Of a stretch of DNA of 64,000 nt, positions 17,792 through 26,193 are shown in pieces. Source of the DNA: Psychroserpens luteolus (lineage in GTDB: Bacteria > Bacteroidota > Bacteroidia > Flavobacteriales > Flavobacteriaceae). Both the position numbers and the translations under genes were made by a program. Under the pieces are notes generated by a model, which was not told the DNA's origin, ran no database searches, and saw nothing but the letters and a program-made list of their open reading frames with translations. Position 1 is the first letter of the stretch, and each line of letters starts with the position of its first letter. The stretch covers positions 1 to 64,000 of the forward strand of contig NZ_JAHVXI010000005.1 of the NCBI RefSeq assembly GCF_021032705.1. The letters run 5' to 3'.

Positions 17792-19360
17792 ATGAAACGA
17801 ATCATATTACTCTGTTTATTTCTTTGTACTCAATTTATTAATGGTCAAACCTTTGATTTTGAAACTACAGAGAACGACATCAAAAATCATATTAATAAAA
17901 ATGAATGGGACGAGGTATTACTTCTTGCTCCCGATTTATTAATAGCAAATCCAAATAAAGGAGAAGGTTATTATTATACAGCATATGCTTTTTTTAAACT
18001 AGAACAAAAACAAAAAGCCTTACAATACTTAAACAAAGCTAGGTTAATTGCCGATGATGAATTGACAAAAAAAATTAACGAATTAGATAGCTCAATTAAC
18101 CAATCTAGCAAAGCAAAAAACACGGCTGAAAACGCAAAAAGCCTTGAAGATAATAATCAATCAGATGCAGCCGCTCAACAATGGGAAAGCGCATGGCAAG
18201 AAGATAAATCTAACTTAGAATACGGTTTAAATGCCGTACAATTGTATATCGAACAAAAGGAGTACAAGAAAGCAATTACCATCTTAAAAGACGATGCTTT
18301 TAAAAATGAAATTGAAGCCCAAAATATCATAAAAAAACTAAATCAAACACCTGAAATCTCAAGTGAGAACACATATACGGATGCCATAAAACTAGGTGAT
18401 GAATACTACAATAAATCCAAATTTAGTGATGCTATTAACGAATACCAAAAGGCCTTAAATTCAGGATTTAACAACCAAGTTGCATCTGATAAAATAAATG
18501 ACAGTAAAGAAGAACGTCTGTGGCAAGAAGCCAACATTAGTAATGAGATTCAAATTATGGAAGACTATGCAGATAAATATCCTAGAGGAAAACACATTTC
18601 AAATGCAAAATCAATAATATCAAACTCATATAAGTCTATTGCTAAAGACGCATTTGAAAAAAGTAATGAATCCAAATTATTAAAGTATTATGATAAATAC
18701 AAGAAGCGCTTTCCAAATGACGACAGCATCAGTACTATAAATCAATATGTACAAGATTATTATTTTTCCTTAGGCAAAGAAAATCTAAAAAATAAACAAT
18801 GGACTTCAACGATAACTTATTTTAATGGTTTTTTGAAGTATTCGAATTCTGAAGAGAATAATGAAGTAGCGAGAAAAGGTATCTCAAAATCAACAAGACG
18901 TTTAAAAAGAAGAAGTTCAGGGTTTCTATCTGGTGTTTATGAACTAGACGAAAATTTCGGACTCTCATTCGGAAAACTAAATCATAGAGGTCTAGGATGG
19001 TATGCTAACTTAAGAGTAAATCCCACATTTGTAACAGAAGCCAATTTCGAAAAAAGTGATAATACACTTACTGAAATCCCAAATGAAGCTAAAGAAGCTA
19101 TTGGCTCTTTAAGTATTGGAACATCTTTCCCTGTCCTTTACCCTATTTGGATATATATTGGAGGTGGCGCATCTTACAGAGAACGATTAATTGATAATGA
19201 TGGTGAACCAATATATTTCTCTATTGAAGGTGAAAAAAACATAAATTATTTCCCCGAAGCTGGTATCATGATAAGATTAGGCGGAATCATAATTTCTGGT
19301 GGAGCTTCATACCTTAATGAAGAATTAATAATTCAAGGAAGCTTTGGAGTAAAACTTTAA
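17792..19360 (+). CDS. TPR protein with C-terminal beta-rich, barrel-like domain
   Basis: 522 residues. A signal peptide (cleavage after INGQ) leads into TPR-like helical pairs (GYYYTAYAFFKLEQKQKALQY; ALNAVQLYIEQKEYKKAI-type units; SDAINEYQKALNSGF; WTSTITYFNGFLKYS). From about residue 370 a basic linker (STRRLKRRSSGF) is followed by about 145 residues of alternating strands rich in Gly and aromatics (GWYANLRVNPTFV, LYPIWIYIGGGASYRERL, IIISGGASYL) that end in IIQGSFGVKL. This C-terminus resembles a small outer membrane barrel. I infer an outer-membrane-anchored TPR scaffold that pairs with the coiled-coil protein encoded 6 bp upstream. No named family recognised. Confidence 0.65.
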   Translation: MKRIILLCLFLCTQFINGQTFDFETTENDIKNHINKNEWDEVLLLAPDLLIANPNKGEGYYYTAYAFFKLEQKQKALQYLNKARLIADDELTKKINELDSSINQSSKAKNTAENAKSLEDNNQSDAAAQQWESAWQEDKSNLEYGLNAVQLYIEQKEYKKAITILKDDAFKNEIEAQNIIKKLNQTPEISSENTYTDAIKLGDEYYNKSKFSDAINEYQKALNSGFNNQVASDKINDSKEERLWQEANISNEIQIMEDYADKYPRGKHISNAKSIISNSYKSIAKDAFEKSNESKLLKYYDKYKKRFPNDDSISTINQYVQDYYFSLGKENLKNKQWTSTITYFNGFLKYSNSEENNEVARKGISKSTRRLKRRSSGFLSGVYELDENFGLSFGKLNHRGLGWYANLRVNPTFVTEANFEKSDNTLTEIPNEAKEAIGSLSIGTSFPVLYPIWIYIGGGASYRERLIDNDGEPIYFSIEGEKNINYFPEAGIMIRLGGIIISGGASYLNEELIIQGSFGVKL

Positions 19361-19390
19361 AACACTTATTTCAAAATTCATAAAACAAAA

Positions 19391-19412
19391 AAAGAGTGCA
19401 AAAGCACTCTTT
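19391..19412. terminator. Bidirectional intrinsic terminator between convergent genes
   Basis: AAAGAGTGC-AAAA-GCACTCTTT forms a 9-bp stem with A-runs on the left and T-runs on the right. It sits between the TPR gene (plus) and the cysteine synthase-like gene (minus) and can serve both. Confidence 0.92.
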
Positions 19413-19434
19413 TTTATCGTAAGTCTATCTTAAG

Positions 19435-20415
19435 TTACTCTATATACCCCATCTCACGCATCCAATCATTATTAAACATTTTACCAACGTAACGGCTGCC
19501 ATGATCATGAAACAACACAACAACAACATCATCTTTAGTAAAGTGTTCTTTCAATTGCAGTACACCTTTTATAGCAGCTCCTGCACTATTTCCTAAGAAC
19601 ATTCCTTCTTCTTTGGCTAGTAATTGCGTATAGACTGCAGCATCTTTATCGGTTACTTTTGTGAATCCGTCAATAATTGAAAAATCAACATTTTCTGGTA
19701 AGATATCCTCTCCAATACCTTCAGTGACATAAGGATAGATTTCATTTTCATCAAAAACACCTGTCTCATGGTATTTTTTAAAAACACTTCCGTAAGTATC
19801 TACTCCCCAAACCTTCACATTAGGGTTTTGTTCTTTTAAATATTTACCAACACCAGAAATCGTTCCACCTGTACCTACTCCAACAATAAAATGGGTAACT
19901 TTTCCATCGGTTTGTTTCCAAATTTCCGGACCAGTACTTTCGTAATGTGCAGTGGCATTACTCGGATTATCATATTGATTCACATACCAAGAATTTGGTG
20001 TCTCCTCACCTAAACGCTTTGAAACCGAATAATAACTTCTTGGATCATCGGGTTCAACATCTGTTGGACATACGACAACTTCGGCACCTACAGCACGAAG
20101 AATATCCATTTTTTCTTTAGATTGCTTATCACTAATTACGAAAACACACTTGTAACCTTTAACAATAGCTGCTAAGGCTAAACCCATTCCTGTATTTCCT
20201 GAAGTACCTTCAATAATAGTTCCTCCAGGTTTTAAACGACCATCAGCCTCTGCATCTTCAATCATCTTTAATGCCATACGATCCTTAACCGAATTGCCTG
20301 GATTGAAAGTTTCGTATTTTGACAATACCAAACATGGTAAATCTGCTGTTAGTTTGTTTAATTTTACGAGAGGTGTATTACCAATTGTACCTAATATATT
20401 TTCTGCGTAGTCCAT
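19435..20415 (-). CDS. PLP-dependent cysteine synthase / cystathionine beta-synthase-like enzyme
   Basis: 326 residues, fold-type II PLP enzyme. Lys44 in FNPGNSVKDR is the expected Schiff-base lysine. TSGNTG (71-76) binds the substrate carboxylate and VGTGGTISG (about 175-183) binds the PLP phosphate. The order of motifs, FNPGNSVKDRMALKMIEDAE, the EIWKQTDGKVTHFIVGVGTG stretch and the C-terminal NDWMREMGY resemble the catalytic core of cystathionine beta-synthase more than CysK. There is no C-terminal CBS-domain pair. It could make cysteine from O-acetylserine or cystathionine from serine and homocysteine; the sequence alone does not decide. It has its own promoter and a terminator. Confidence 0.88.
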   Translation of the reverse strand: MDYAENILGTIGNTPLVKLNKLTADLPCLVLSKYETFNPGNSVKDRMALKMIEDAEADGRLKPGGTIIEGTSGNTGMGLALAAIVKGYKCVFVISDKQSKEKMDILRAVGAEVVVCPTDVEPDDPRSYYSVSKRLGEETPNSWYVNQYDNPSNATAHYESTGPEIWKQTDGKVTHFIVGVGTGGTISGVGKYLKEQNPNVKVWGVDTYGSVFKKYHETGVFDENEIYPYVTEGIGEDILPENVDFSIIDGFTKVTDKDAAVYTQLLAKEEGMFLGNSAGAAIKGVLQLKEHFTKDDVVVVLFHDHGSRYVGKMFNNDWMREMGYIE

Positions 20416-20433
20416 TTAATTTATTTTGCGATG

Positions 20434-20441
20434 CAAAAATA
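20434..20441 (-). promoter_or_regulatory. -7 element of the cysteine synthase-like gene
   Basis: On the minus strand TATTTTTG, followed by C, matches TAnnTTTG and lies 19 bp upstream of the ATG at 20415. No convincing -33 TTG at the usual distance. Confidence 0.5.
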
Positions 20442-20479
20442 GACAAAACTCAAGATTTAACTAGGTTTTCTTTGGAAAA

Positions 20480-21718
20480 TTACTCGAATCGAATCGCTTT
20501 AACAGGAGAAATTTTTGTGATAATTATTGAAGGGATCAGTAGCATAAGGAAACAGGCGATAAAGGTTCCTAGATTAAGCAAAATAATATAATCCAATCCT
20601 ATATGAACAGGGATGATAGACACATAATATTGCTCTGGATCTGGAAATTTCAGTAATCCAAATTGTTGTTGAGCAAATAAAAGTGCGAGACCAATTAAGT
20701 TTCCCCAAAATAACCCTAAGCAAACCAAATATGCCGCATTATACAAAAACATCTTCCTTATACTCAAATTACTACTACCCAAGGCCTTTAAAATCCCTAT
20801 CATTTGGGTACGTTCTAAAATGAGTACTAATAGCGCAGTAATCATATTAATTCCAGCTACTATGATCATAATAGCAATAATTCCATAGGTGTTTTTGTCA
20901 AAGATTTTGATCCATTCAAACGTAGTATCAAATTTCTCTTCTATGGTTTGTGTATTTAAAAGAGATGGTGTATTGTCCCTAATTTTCTTTTCCATTTGGG
21001 TCAGTTGAGAGAAATCTTCAAGGTACACTTCAAAATTACCAATTTGTGTTGCTGCCCATTTATTCATACGCTGAATATGACTGAGATCACCAATCACAAA
21101 AGTTTTATCAATCTCCTGAAATCCAGAATTAAAGATCCCAACAATTTTAAAAGTTCGTTGGAAAGGGATCTCATCAATACTCTCTTTACCAAAAACTGTC
21201 TGAAATTGGTCGCCAAGCTTAAACCCTAATCGATTTGCCAAATAACTTGAGATGACCACATCATTACTTAGCTTACCTTCATAGGTTGGTAATTTTCCTT
21301 CAACTAAAAATTCTTGAACATAGGTCCAGTCGTAATCTGTACCTACACCTTTGAGCACAATACCTTCAAAATCAGTTTCGGTTCTAATCACACCAAATTT
21401 TGTAGCTACAGCTTGAATATGCTTAACGCCTTCTATAGAATTAAACTTAGGGTAAAAATCTTGCTCTATAGAAATAGGAACAAAAGACTCATTTGACTCA
21501 TTGCTATTAAATTCATTTATAGTGAGATGACCATTAAAAGCAACTACCTTTTCCCGCACTTTTTTTTGAAGCCCTAAACCGGTAGCAATTGCAATAAGCA
21601 TCACAATCATACCAATCGTAATTGCAGCAATACCAATTTTTATTATTGGTGCCGAAACACTACTTTTATACGCTTTACTACCAATAATGCGTTTAGCTAT
21701 AAAAAACTCGTAATTCAA
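20480..21718 (-). CDS. FtsX/LolE-like ABC transporter permease
   Basis: 412 residues. The layout is one N-terminal membrane helix (IIKIGIAAITIGMIVMLIAIATGL), a periplasmic MacB-PCD-like domain of about 210 residues, and three C-terminal helices (IIAIMIIVAGINMITALLVL; an AAYLVCLGLFWGNLIG segment; FIACFLMLLIPSIIIT), as in LolC/LolE and FtsX-fold permeases. RTQMIGILKALGSS is the conserved coupling segment. The likely role is lipoprotein release or another mechanotransmission step at the inner membrane. The partner ATPase is not adjacent. The start is TTG at 21718; the N-terminus NYEFFIAKRIIGSKAYKSS is the usual one in this family. It is divergent from namZ with a gap of only 10 bp. Confidence 0.88.
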   Translation of the reverse strand: MNYEFFIAKRIIGSKAYKSSVSAPIIKIGIAAITIGMIVMLIAIATGLGLQKKVREKVVAFNGHLTINEFNSNESNESFVPISIEQDFYPKFNSIEGVKHIQAVATKFGVIRTETDFEGIVLKGVGTDYDWTYVQEFLVEGKLPTYEGKLSNDVVISSYLANRLGFKLGDQFQTVFGKESIDEIPFQRTFKIVGIFNSGFQEIDKTFVIGDLSHIQRMNKWAATQIGNFEVYLEDFSQLTQMEKKIRDNTPSLLNTQTIEEKFDTTFEWIKIFDKNTYGIIAIMIIVAGINMITALLVLILERTQMIGILKALGSSNLSIRKMFLYNAAYLVCLGLFWGNLIGLALLFAQQQFGLLKFPDPEQYYVSIIPVHIGLDYIILLNLGTFIACFLMLLIPSIIITKISPVKAIRFE

Positions 21719-21728
21719 AATTTAAAAA

Positions 21729-23027
21729 ATGCGTTTATCGATGTTCAAAAATAGGGTTTTCCCAATAATTATTGTGATTGTTTTGGTCTTGATTTCCTGC
21801 GGAAATAAAACTAATGGAGATTCTGTAAAAAATAATGAGAGCTTAAATCAAGTTAAGGACGATAATTCTTCAAAATTAAATGATAACATTGTAGTTGGAG
21901 CAAATAGAACTGATTTGTATTTGCCATTATTAAAAGGAAAACGTATTGGAATTGTAGCTAATCAAACTTCAGTAATGACCATTTTAGAACGTCGCGCAAT
22001 TGATAGCTCTACTATGGGAAGCACTTCTGTGATGTATCATTTGGTTGATTATTTACACAACTATGACAATATTAATGTAACTAAGGTTTTTGCTCCAGAG
22101 CACGGTTTTAGAGGTAAAGCAGACGCTGGAGAGGTAGTTAAAGATGGTATTGACACCAAAACGGGAATCCCAATTATATCTCTCTATGGAAAAAACAAAA
22201 AACCATCAGCAGAACAATTGGAAAATTTAGATCTAGTTGTCTTTGACATTCAAGATGTTGGTGCACGTTTTTACACCTATATTTCTAGCTTACATTATGT
22301 AATGGAGGCTTGCGCCGAAGCTAATATTCCTATGCTTATTTTAGATAGACCAAATCCAAATGGTCACTATATTGATGGTCCTATTTTAGAATCAGAACAT
22401 AAGAGTTTTGTGGGTATGCATCCCATACCTGTTGTACATGGTATGACCATAGGTGAATATGCCAAAATGATTAATGGTGAAGGTTGGCTTAAAAAAGGGA
22501 TTACTTGTGATATTACTGTAATTGAAATGCAAAACTACAATCATAATAAGACTTATGGTTTACCTATAAAACCATCACCAAATCTACCAAATGATACGAG
22601 TATTAATCTTTACCCTAGCCTTTGTTTTTTTGAAGGCACTAATGTTAATGCTGGTCGTGGTACATCTAAGCAATTTCAGATTTATGGAAGTCCGTATCTA
22701 GACAAAACCGTTTACAATTTCAAATATATTCCATCACCAAATGAAGGCACTAAATATCCGAAGCATGATGGAGTGCTATGTTATGGTGAGGATCTGAGTG
22801 CGCACGAAAAAATGAACACGCTAGATTTAAACTACCTCATTCGTGCCTATAAAAACTCAATCGACAAATCTGTCTTTTTTAATGATTTCTTTGTCAAGCT
22901 TGCAGGCACAAAAGAACTACAATCGCAAATAGAATCTGGTATGTCTCAAAAAGAGATTAAGGACACTTGGGTTAAAGGCCTCGACGCATTTAAAAAAATT
23001 AGAGCAAAGTATTTGGTTTATGACTAG
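21729..23027 (+). CDS. namZ: DUF1343 exo-beta-N-acetylmuramidase-like lipoprotein (NamZ family, GH171)
   Basis: 432 residues. A membrane-spanning signal ends in a lipobox (VLISC, Cys24), so the protein is a lipoprotein. The rest matches DUF1343: GKRIGIVANQTSV, VFAPEHGFRG, PIISLYGKNKKPSAEQL, VFDIQDVGARFYTYIS, ILDRPNPNGHYIDGP and GRGTSKQFQIYGSPY. Characterised members (NamZ, family GH171) remove terminal MurNAc from peptidoglycan fragments, which fits cell wall recycling in the periplasm. ATG at 21729 and ATG at 21741 are both possible starts; the second would still leave a full signal. It converges with the next gene with a single base between stops. Confidence 0.88.
   Translation: MRLSMFKNRVFPIIIVIVLVLISCGNKTNGDSVKNNESLNQVKDDNSSKLNDNIVVGANRTDLYLPLLKGKRIGIVANQTSVMTILERRAIDSSTMGSTSVMYHLVDYLHNYDNINVTKVFAPEHGFRGKADAGEVVKDGIDTKTGIPIISLYGKNKKPSAEQLENLDLVVFDIQDVGARFYTYISSLHYVMEACAEANIPMLILDRPNPNGHYIDGPILESEHKSFVGMHPIPVVHGMTIGEYAKMINGEGWLKKGITCDITVIEMQNYNHNKTYGLPIKPSPNLPNDTSINLYPSLCFFEGTNVNAGRGTSKQFQIYGSPYLDKTVYNFKYIPSPNEGTKYPKHDGVLCYGEDLSAHEKMNTLDLNYLIRAYKNSIDKSVFFNDFFVKLAGTKELQSQIESGMSQKEIKDTWVKGLDAFKKIRAKYLVYD
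21746..21753 (-). promoter_or_regulatory. -7 element for the permease, inside the namZ 5' end
   Basis: On the minus strand TATTTTTG matches TAnnTTTG, 27 bp upstream of the TTG start at 21718. It lies within the first codons of the divergent namZ-like gene, so the two transcription starts would overlap. Confidence 0.4.
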
Positions 23028-23028
23028 A

Positions 23029-23430
23029 TTATTTTTTCTCGTTCTTAGAAGCAAGTCGCTCCTTCTCCATGGCCACTAGCCATTCATTATCTCTAAAGAT
23101 CTTAACAACAAATACGATACGTATTGGAGATTGTACAGCAACAAAAACGTGCTTTCCTTTTGACAAGTTATTAAGTGGAATCTCAATGTGTTTTTTGTTG
23201 ATAGTCATATCTACTTCACGCTCATAATCTGAACTTACAGCATACACTTTATTGATTATTGTATCGCTTTTAAGGATTAATGTATCTTTAGAGGAATTGA
23301 GTTCTTGAATTAAACCTTTGGCTCTTGTGTTGACATTTTTTTCAAGCTTTGCAAAGTCATTTTGGGCTTGAATACTAAAGTTTAACGAAGTGGTTAAACT
23401 AAAAAAGATTATAATAAATACTGTTTTCAT
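23029..23430 (-). CDS. Small exported protein, paralogue of the upstream gene
   Basis: 133 residues with a signal peptide (cleavage after IQAQ). I do not recognise a family. It shares a layout with the 220-residue protein encoded just upstream: both have a short N-terminus ending in a KNVN segment (EKNVNTRAKGL versus RKNVNPLAFDL), a strand with KDTLIL/QDSLVL, then HIEIPLNNLSKGKHVF versus RVKIPLDELPLGSYTV, and a final strand ending in the inner I/V-rich segment. The pattern suggests a compact all-beta, Ig-like fold. It lacks the C-terminal third of its relative. Lies 143 bp downstream of it on the same strand. Confidence 0.65.
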   Translation of the reverse strand: MKTVFIIIFFSLTTSLNFSIQAQNDFAKLEKNVNTRAKGLIQELNSSKDTLILKSDTIINKVYAVSSDYEREVDMTINKKHIEIPLNNLSKGKHVFVAVQSPIRIVFVVKIFRDNEWLVAMEKERLASKNEKK

Positions 23431-23573
23431 TTATAAACGTTGGTTAACGTCAACAAACTTGAACTAATAGCATTTTTATAATCCCGAACCTTAAAACTAA
23501 TTTCTTTTTCGGTTGGCGAGCAAAAAACTCCATGAACGGTAAATAAAACCGAAGTAAAGCATTTTCTCACAGA

Positions 23574-24236
23574 TTAATCAGTATAAGGTTTTCCGTTTGG
23601 TCTAAGATGCGTACGCCTATATTCGACTCTAGATATCATATTAGAGCGATTGGGATCTGAAATATTATAGGCTCTTTTAGCCTGCATTTGCAAAGTTTCA
23701 AATCCATTATCAGCATTAGCAATTGTCAAACTAAGGTTAGCTGAATCATAATCTAAAGTATGATTGATAACATCTGATGATATGGTGGTATCTGTCACTT
23801 TTTTAATTAATTCATCATTTAGAGCAACTCTCGTGTCTAATGCAGACTTATAATCAAATGGTAATATCCTATCAATTTGAAAAACGATAATCTTATCTGC
23901 TTGGTAGAACATAACGGTATAGCTACCTAAAGGTAATTCATCTAATGGAATCTTTACACGTTTAACAGCTGGTTTAAACTCAAATACCTTTTCTATAGTA
24001 TTATTGAGAAAACGTACCTTCTTAAATAAATACTTGTTTTCAAGTACTAAAGAATCTTGAGAGCTCGACAGATTGTGATCTAAATCAAATGCTAATGGAT
24101 TTACATTTTTTCGAATAGTAGTGTAGGTTTCTTCTTGAGCAAAAACGATACTGCTCATAAGTAGAAACATCACTATAACGCATAGGCGATGTATTGGCAC
24201 GCCAAGGATAGTTAACTTGTTCATGATTGGGGTCAT
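23574..24236 (-). CDS. Exported protein of unknown function, paralogue of the downstream gene
   Basis: 220 residues from ATG 24236; the ATG at 24224 (MNKLTILG) is an equally good start. The signal peptide ends near SSIVFAQ. Residues about 35-125 form the beta-rich segment shared with the next gene (KNVNPLAFDL, QDSLVLENKYL, RVKIPLDELPLGSYTVMFY). The remaining 95 residues are extra, ending in a Tyr/Arg-rich tail (SRVEYRRTHLRPNGKPYTD). No family recognised. A -7 element lies about 64 bp upstream and a terminator-like hairpin sits in the leader between them, which may attenuate expression or simply end the upstream operon. Confidence 0.68.
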   Translation of the reverse strand: MTPIMNKLTILGVPIHRLCVIVMFLLMSSIVFAQEETYTTIRKNVNPLAFDLDHNLSSSQDSLVLENKYLFKKVRFLNNTIEKVFEFKPAVKRVKIPLDELPLGSYTVMFYQADKIIVFQIDRILPFDYKSALDTRVALNDELIKKVTDTTISSDVINHTLDYDSANLSLTIANADNGFETLQMQAKRAYNISDPNRSNMISRVEYRRTHLRPNGKPYTD

Positions 24237-24255
24237 TTAAAGATTAAACTAAAAA

Positions 24256-24283
24256 CAATTCCAACCTCTTTTTGAGGGAATTG
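24256..24283 (-). terminator. Terminator-like hairpin in the leader of the 220-residue gene
   Basis: On the minus strand CAATTCC/CTC, a short A loop, GAG and GGAATTG pair with a small bulge and are followed by TTTTTAG. It lies between the -7 element at 24300-24307 and the start codon. It could be an attenuator, or the distal terminator of the YkgJ-GDPD operon about 190 bp upstream. Confidence 0.5.
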
Positions 24284-24299
24284 GATTAATAATATACTA

Positions 24300-24307
24300 C
24301 AAAGTTA
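24300..24307 (-). promoter_or_regulatory. -7 element upstream of the 220-residue exported protein
   Basis: On the minus strand TAACTTTG matches TAnnTTTG exactly. Transcription would start near 24293, giving a leader of about 57-69 nt, unusually long for this window. No clear -33 TTG is visible. Confidence 0.45.
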
Positions 24308-24473
24308 AAATAGACTAAGACTAGAATCTAAGTTGTTAGTTAAAAGAAGGCAAACCAACGACGAACAGAAAATTTTGACCTAAAAAATAGATAAACTACA
24401 AAAAATCAAATATTTTATTTGAATTTAAAATTACGTAAACCCTTAAAAATGAACACTTAAACGAACATTTCTA

Positions 24474-25352
24474 TTACTTTTTTAATGTTTTAAGTTGAAG
24501 AACTCGATTGGGATAATCTGATATGATTCCGTCTACTTTATAGTCAATCATTAGATTAATATCGCCTATCTCATTTACGGTCCATGGAATAATTTTAAAC
24601 CCTTCTTCTTGATAATTTGAAATGATCTGCTGATTTAGGAGTTTAAAATTTGGGCTAATAATTTCAGGGCTAAAAGATAGAGCCGAAAGCTTTGTCGCTA
24701 TCGATTCATTTTCGTCGACCAACAGCGCTATTTGTATCGTTTCATTTTGCCTTTTCGCTTCCTCTAATGCTCTCAAATCAAAAGATTGTATGATGACTCT
24801 ATTTTCGACGCCTTTAGATTTAATTACATTAAGAACCAGCTGAACAAAATGGTTAACTTGAGGTGTATAAATACCATCATATTCAGGTTTACTTTTAATT
24901 TCAATATTATATCTAATAGTTTGGTTTGATTTATGTTCACCCAAATCAATCACTTCTTCAAGCAATGGTTTAGAGAGCTTTACTTTTTCTTGCAATGGAA
25001 ATCTTGTGTGAGGTTTAGTTCCGCAGTCGTAATATCGCTTAATGCTATCATAGGTCATAGCATACATATTGAATGTCGTTTCGTTATTTTTAAGAATCTC
25101 ATTTCCGAAGGGATCTAAAGCGATCTCGTGACTCATAAATGGTTCATGAGATACGACGACTTCATAATCTTTAGAGATGACAACGTCTAACTCTAAGGTT
25201 TGAATATTTAAGTCTAGTGCTTTTTTAAACCCAAGTAATGAATTTTCTGGATAGAGACCTCTATAGCCACGATGCCCCTGAATATCGAATACCTCATCAG
25301 AATTGCAACTCGTTAAGCAAATAACACATAACAACCATAGATAACGCATCAT
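24474..25352 (-). CDS. Glycerophosphodiester phosphodiesterase family lipoprotein
   Basis: 292 residues. A lipobox ends at Cys16 (ICLTSC). The GDPD signature is complete: GHRGY with catalytic His27-Arg28, PENS with Glu36-Asn37, TLELDVVISKD and VVSHEP, and the late EGFKIIPWTVNEIGDI and VDGIISDYPNR segments. It hydrolyses glycerophosphodiesters to glycerol-3-phosphate and an alcohol and, as a lipoprotein, should act on the outer side of a membrane. Its ATG overlaps the TGA of the sterol-desaturase-family gene, so translation is coupled. Last gene of a four-gene operon. Confidence 0.92.
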   Translation of the reverse strand: MMRYLWLLCVICLTSCNSDEVFDIQGHRGYRGLYPENSLLGFKKALDLNIQTLELDVVISKDYEVVVSHEPFMSHEIALDPFGNEILKNNETTFNMYAMTYDSIKRYYDCGTKPHTRFPLQEKVKLSKPLLEEVIDLGEHKSNQTIRYNIEIKSKPEYDGIYTPQVNHFVQLVLNVIKSKGVENRVIIQSFDLRALEEAKRQNETIQIALLVDENESIATKLSALSFSPEIISPNFKLLNQQIISNYQEEGFKIIPWTVNEIGDINLMIDYKVDGIISDYPNRVLQLKTLKK

Positions 25353-26188
25353 TCAGAAGAATTAATAGTTGTAGGTTTTCTGTATTTATGAAATGGTTGT
25401 TTTAAGAGCTCTCCTATTTTACCGTTAGCCTCTTCATCTGGAAAAGTATCAACACCATAAACAATAGCATCTCTATCAAGAGTCATGAACGTTCCGAAGA
25501 GTCGATCCCAAATGGAGAAGATATTTCCGTAGTTAGAATCAGTATAAGGTAACATATAATGATGATGAACCTTATGCATGTCTGGAGAAACTAACACATA
25601 ACTAATTGCTTTATCTATCGTTTTAGGCAATTTGATGTTGGCATGACTAAACTGAGTTGCGACCAAAGACATCGATTGATATAACATGACGATGGCAATT
25701 GGAGCACCAATAATAAAGACCCCAATCAACGTAAACACAAAACGAATAACACTTTCTAATGGATGATGTCTATTTGCCGTAGTTGTATCAACATTATGAT
25801 CTGTATGATGCACTAAATGCACCATCCAAAGTGGCTTCACCTTATGCTCAACATAATGTGCGAGATACGCACCAATAAAATCCAAAAGCAAAACACCCAA
25901 GAGTACATAAGCCCAAAGTGGTAAATTAGGAATCCAATTGATGATCCCGAAATCATTAACCTTAACCCAATCTGCTGTTTTAACTAACATAAATGCTAAA
26001 CCAAAATTAATAATGATGGTAGTTAGTGTAAAAAATAAATTTGGAACCGCATGTTTCCATTTTTTGTATTTAAAATTAAATAGTGGTAATGTGCCTTCGA
26101 GAAGCCAAAATAAGGTTAATCCACCTACAAGAATCAAACTCCTATGTAGCGATGGTATAGTTTCAAAATAAGTGACAATCGATTCCAA
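25349..26188 (-). CDS. Sterol desaturase / fatty acid hydroxylase family membrane protein
   Basis: 279 residues with about four membrane helices. The di-iron histidine clusters of the family are present: HYVEH (HxxxH), HLVHH with HTDHN after it, and MHKVHHHY near residue 205, followed by YGNIFSIWDRLFGTF, the usual C-terminal signature. Members insert oxygen or double bonds in lipid chains; some, such as alkylglycerol monooxygenase, act on ether lipids. The coupled GDPD gene makes a lipid-remodelling role reasonable, but the substrate is unknown. The start is a TTG at 26188, five bases after the preceding stop; no ATG fits before the first helix. Confidence 0.85.
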   Translation of the reverse strand: MESIVTYFETIPSLHRSLILVGGLTLFWLLEGTLPLFNFKYKKWKHAVPNLFFTLTTIIINFGLAFMLVKTADWVKVNDFGIINWIPNLPLWAYVLLGVLLLDFIGAYLAHYVEHKVKPLWMVHLVHHTDHNVDTTTANRHHPLESVIRFVFTLIGVFIIGAPIAIVMLYQSMSLVATQFSHANIKLPKTIDKAISYVLVSPDMHKVHHHYMLPYTDSNYGNIFSIWDRLFGTFMTLDRDAIVYGVDTFPDEEANGKIGELLKQPFHKYRKPTTINSSE

Positions 26189-26193
26189 TAGTT

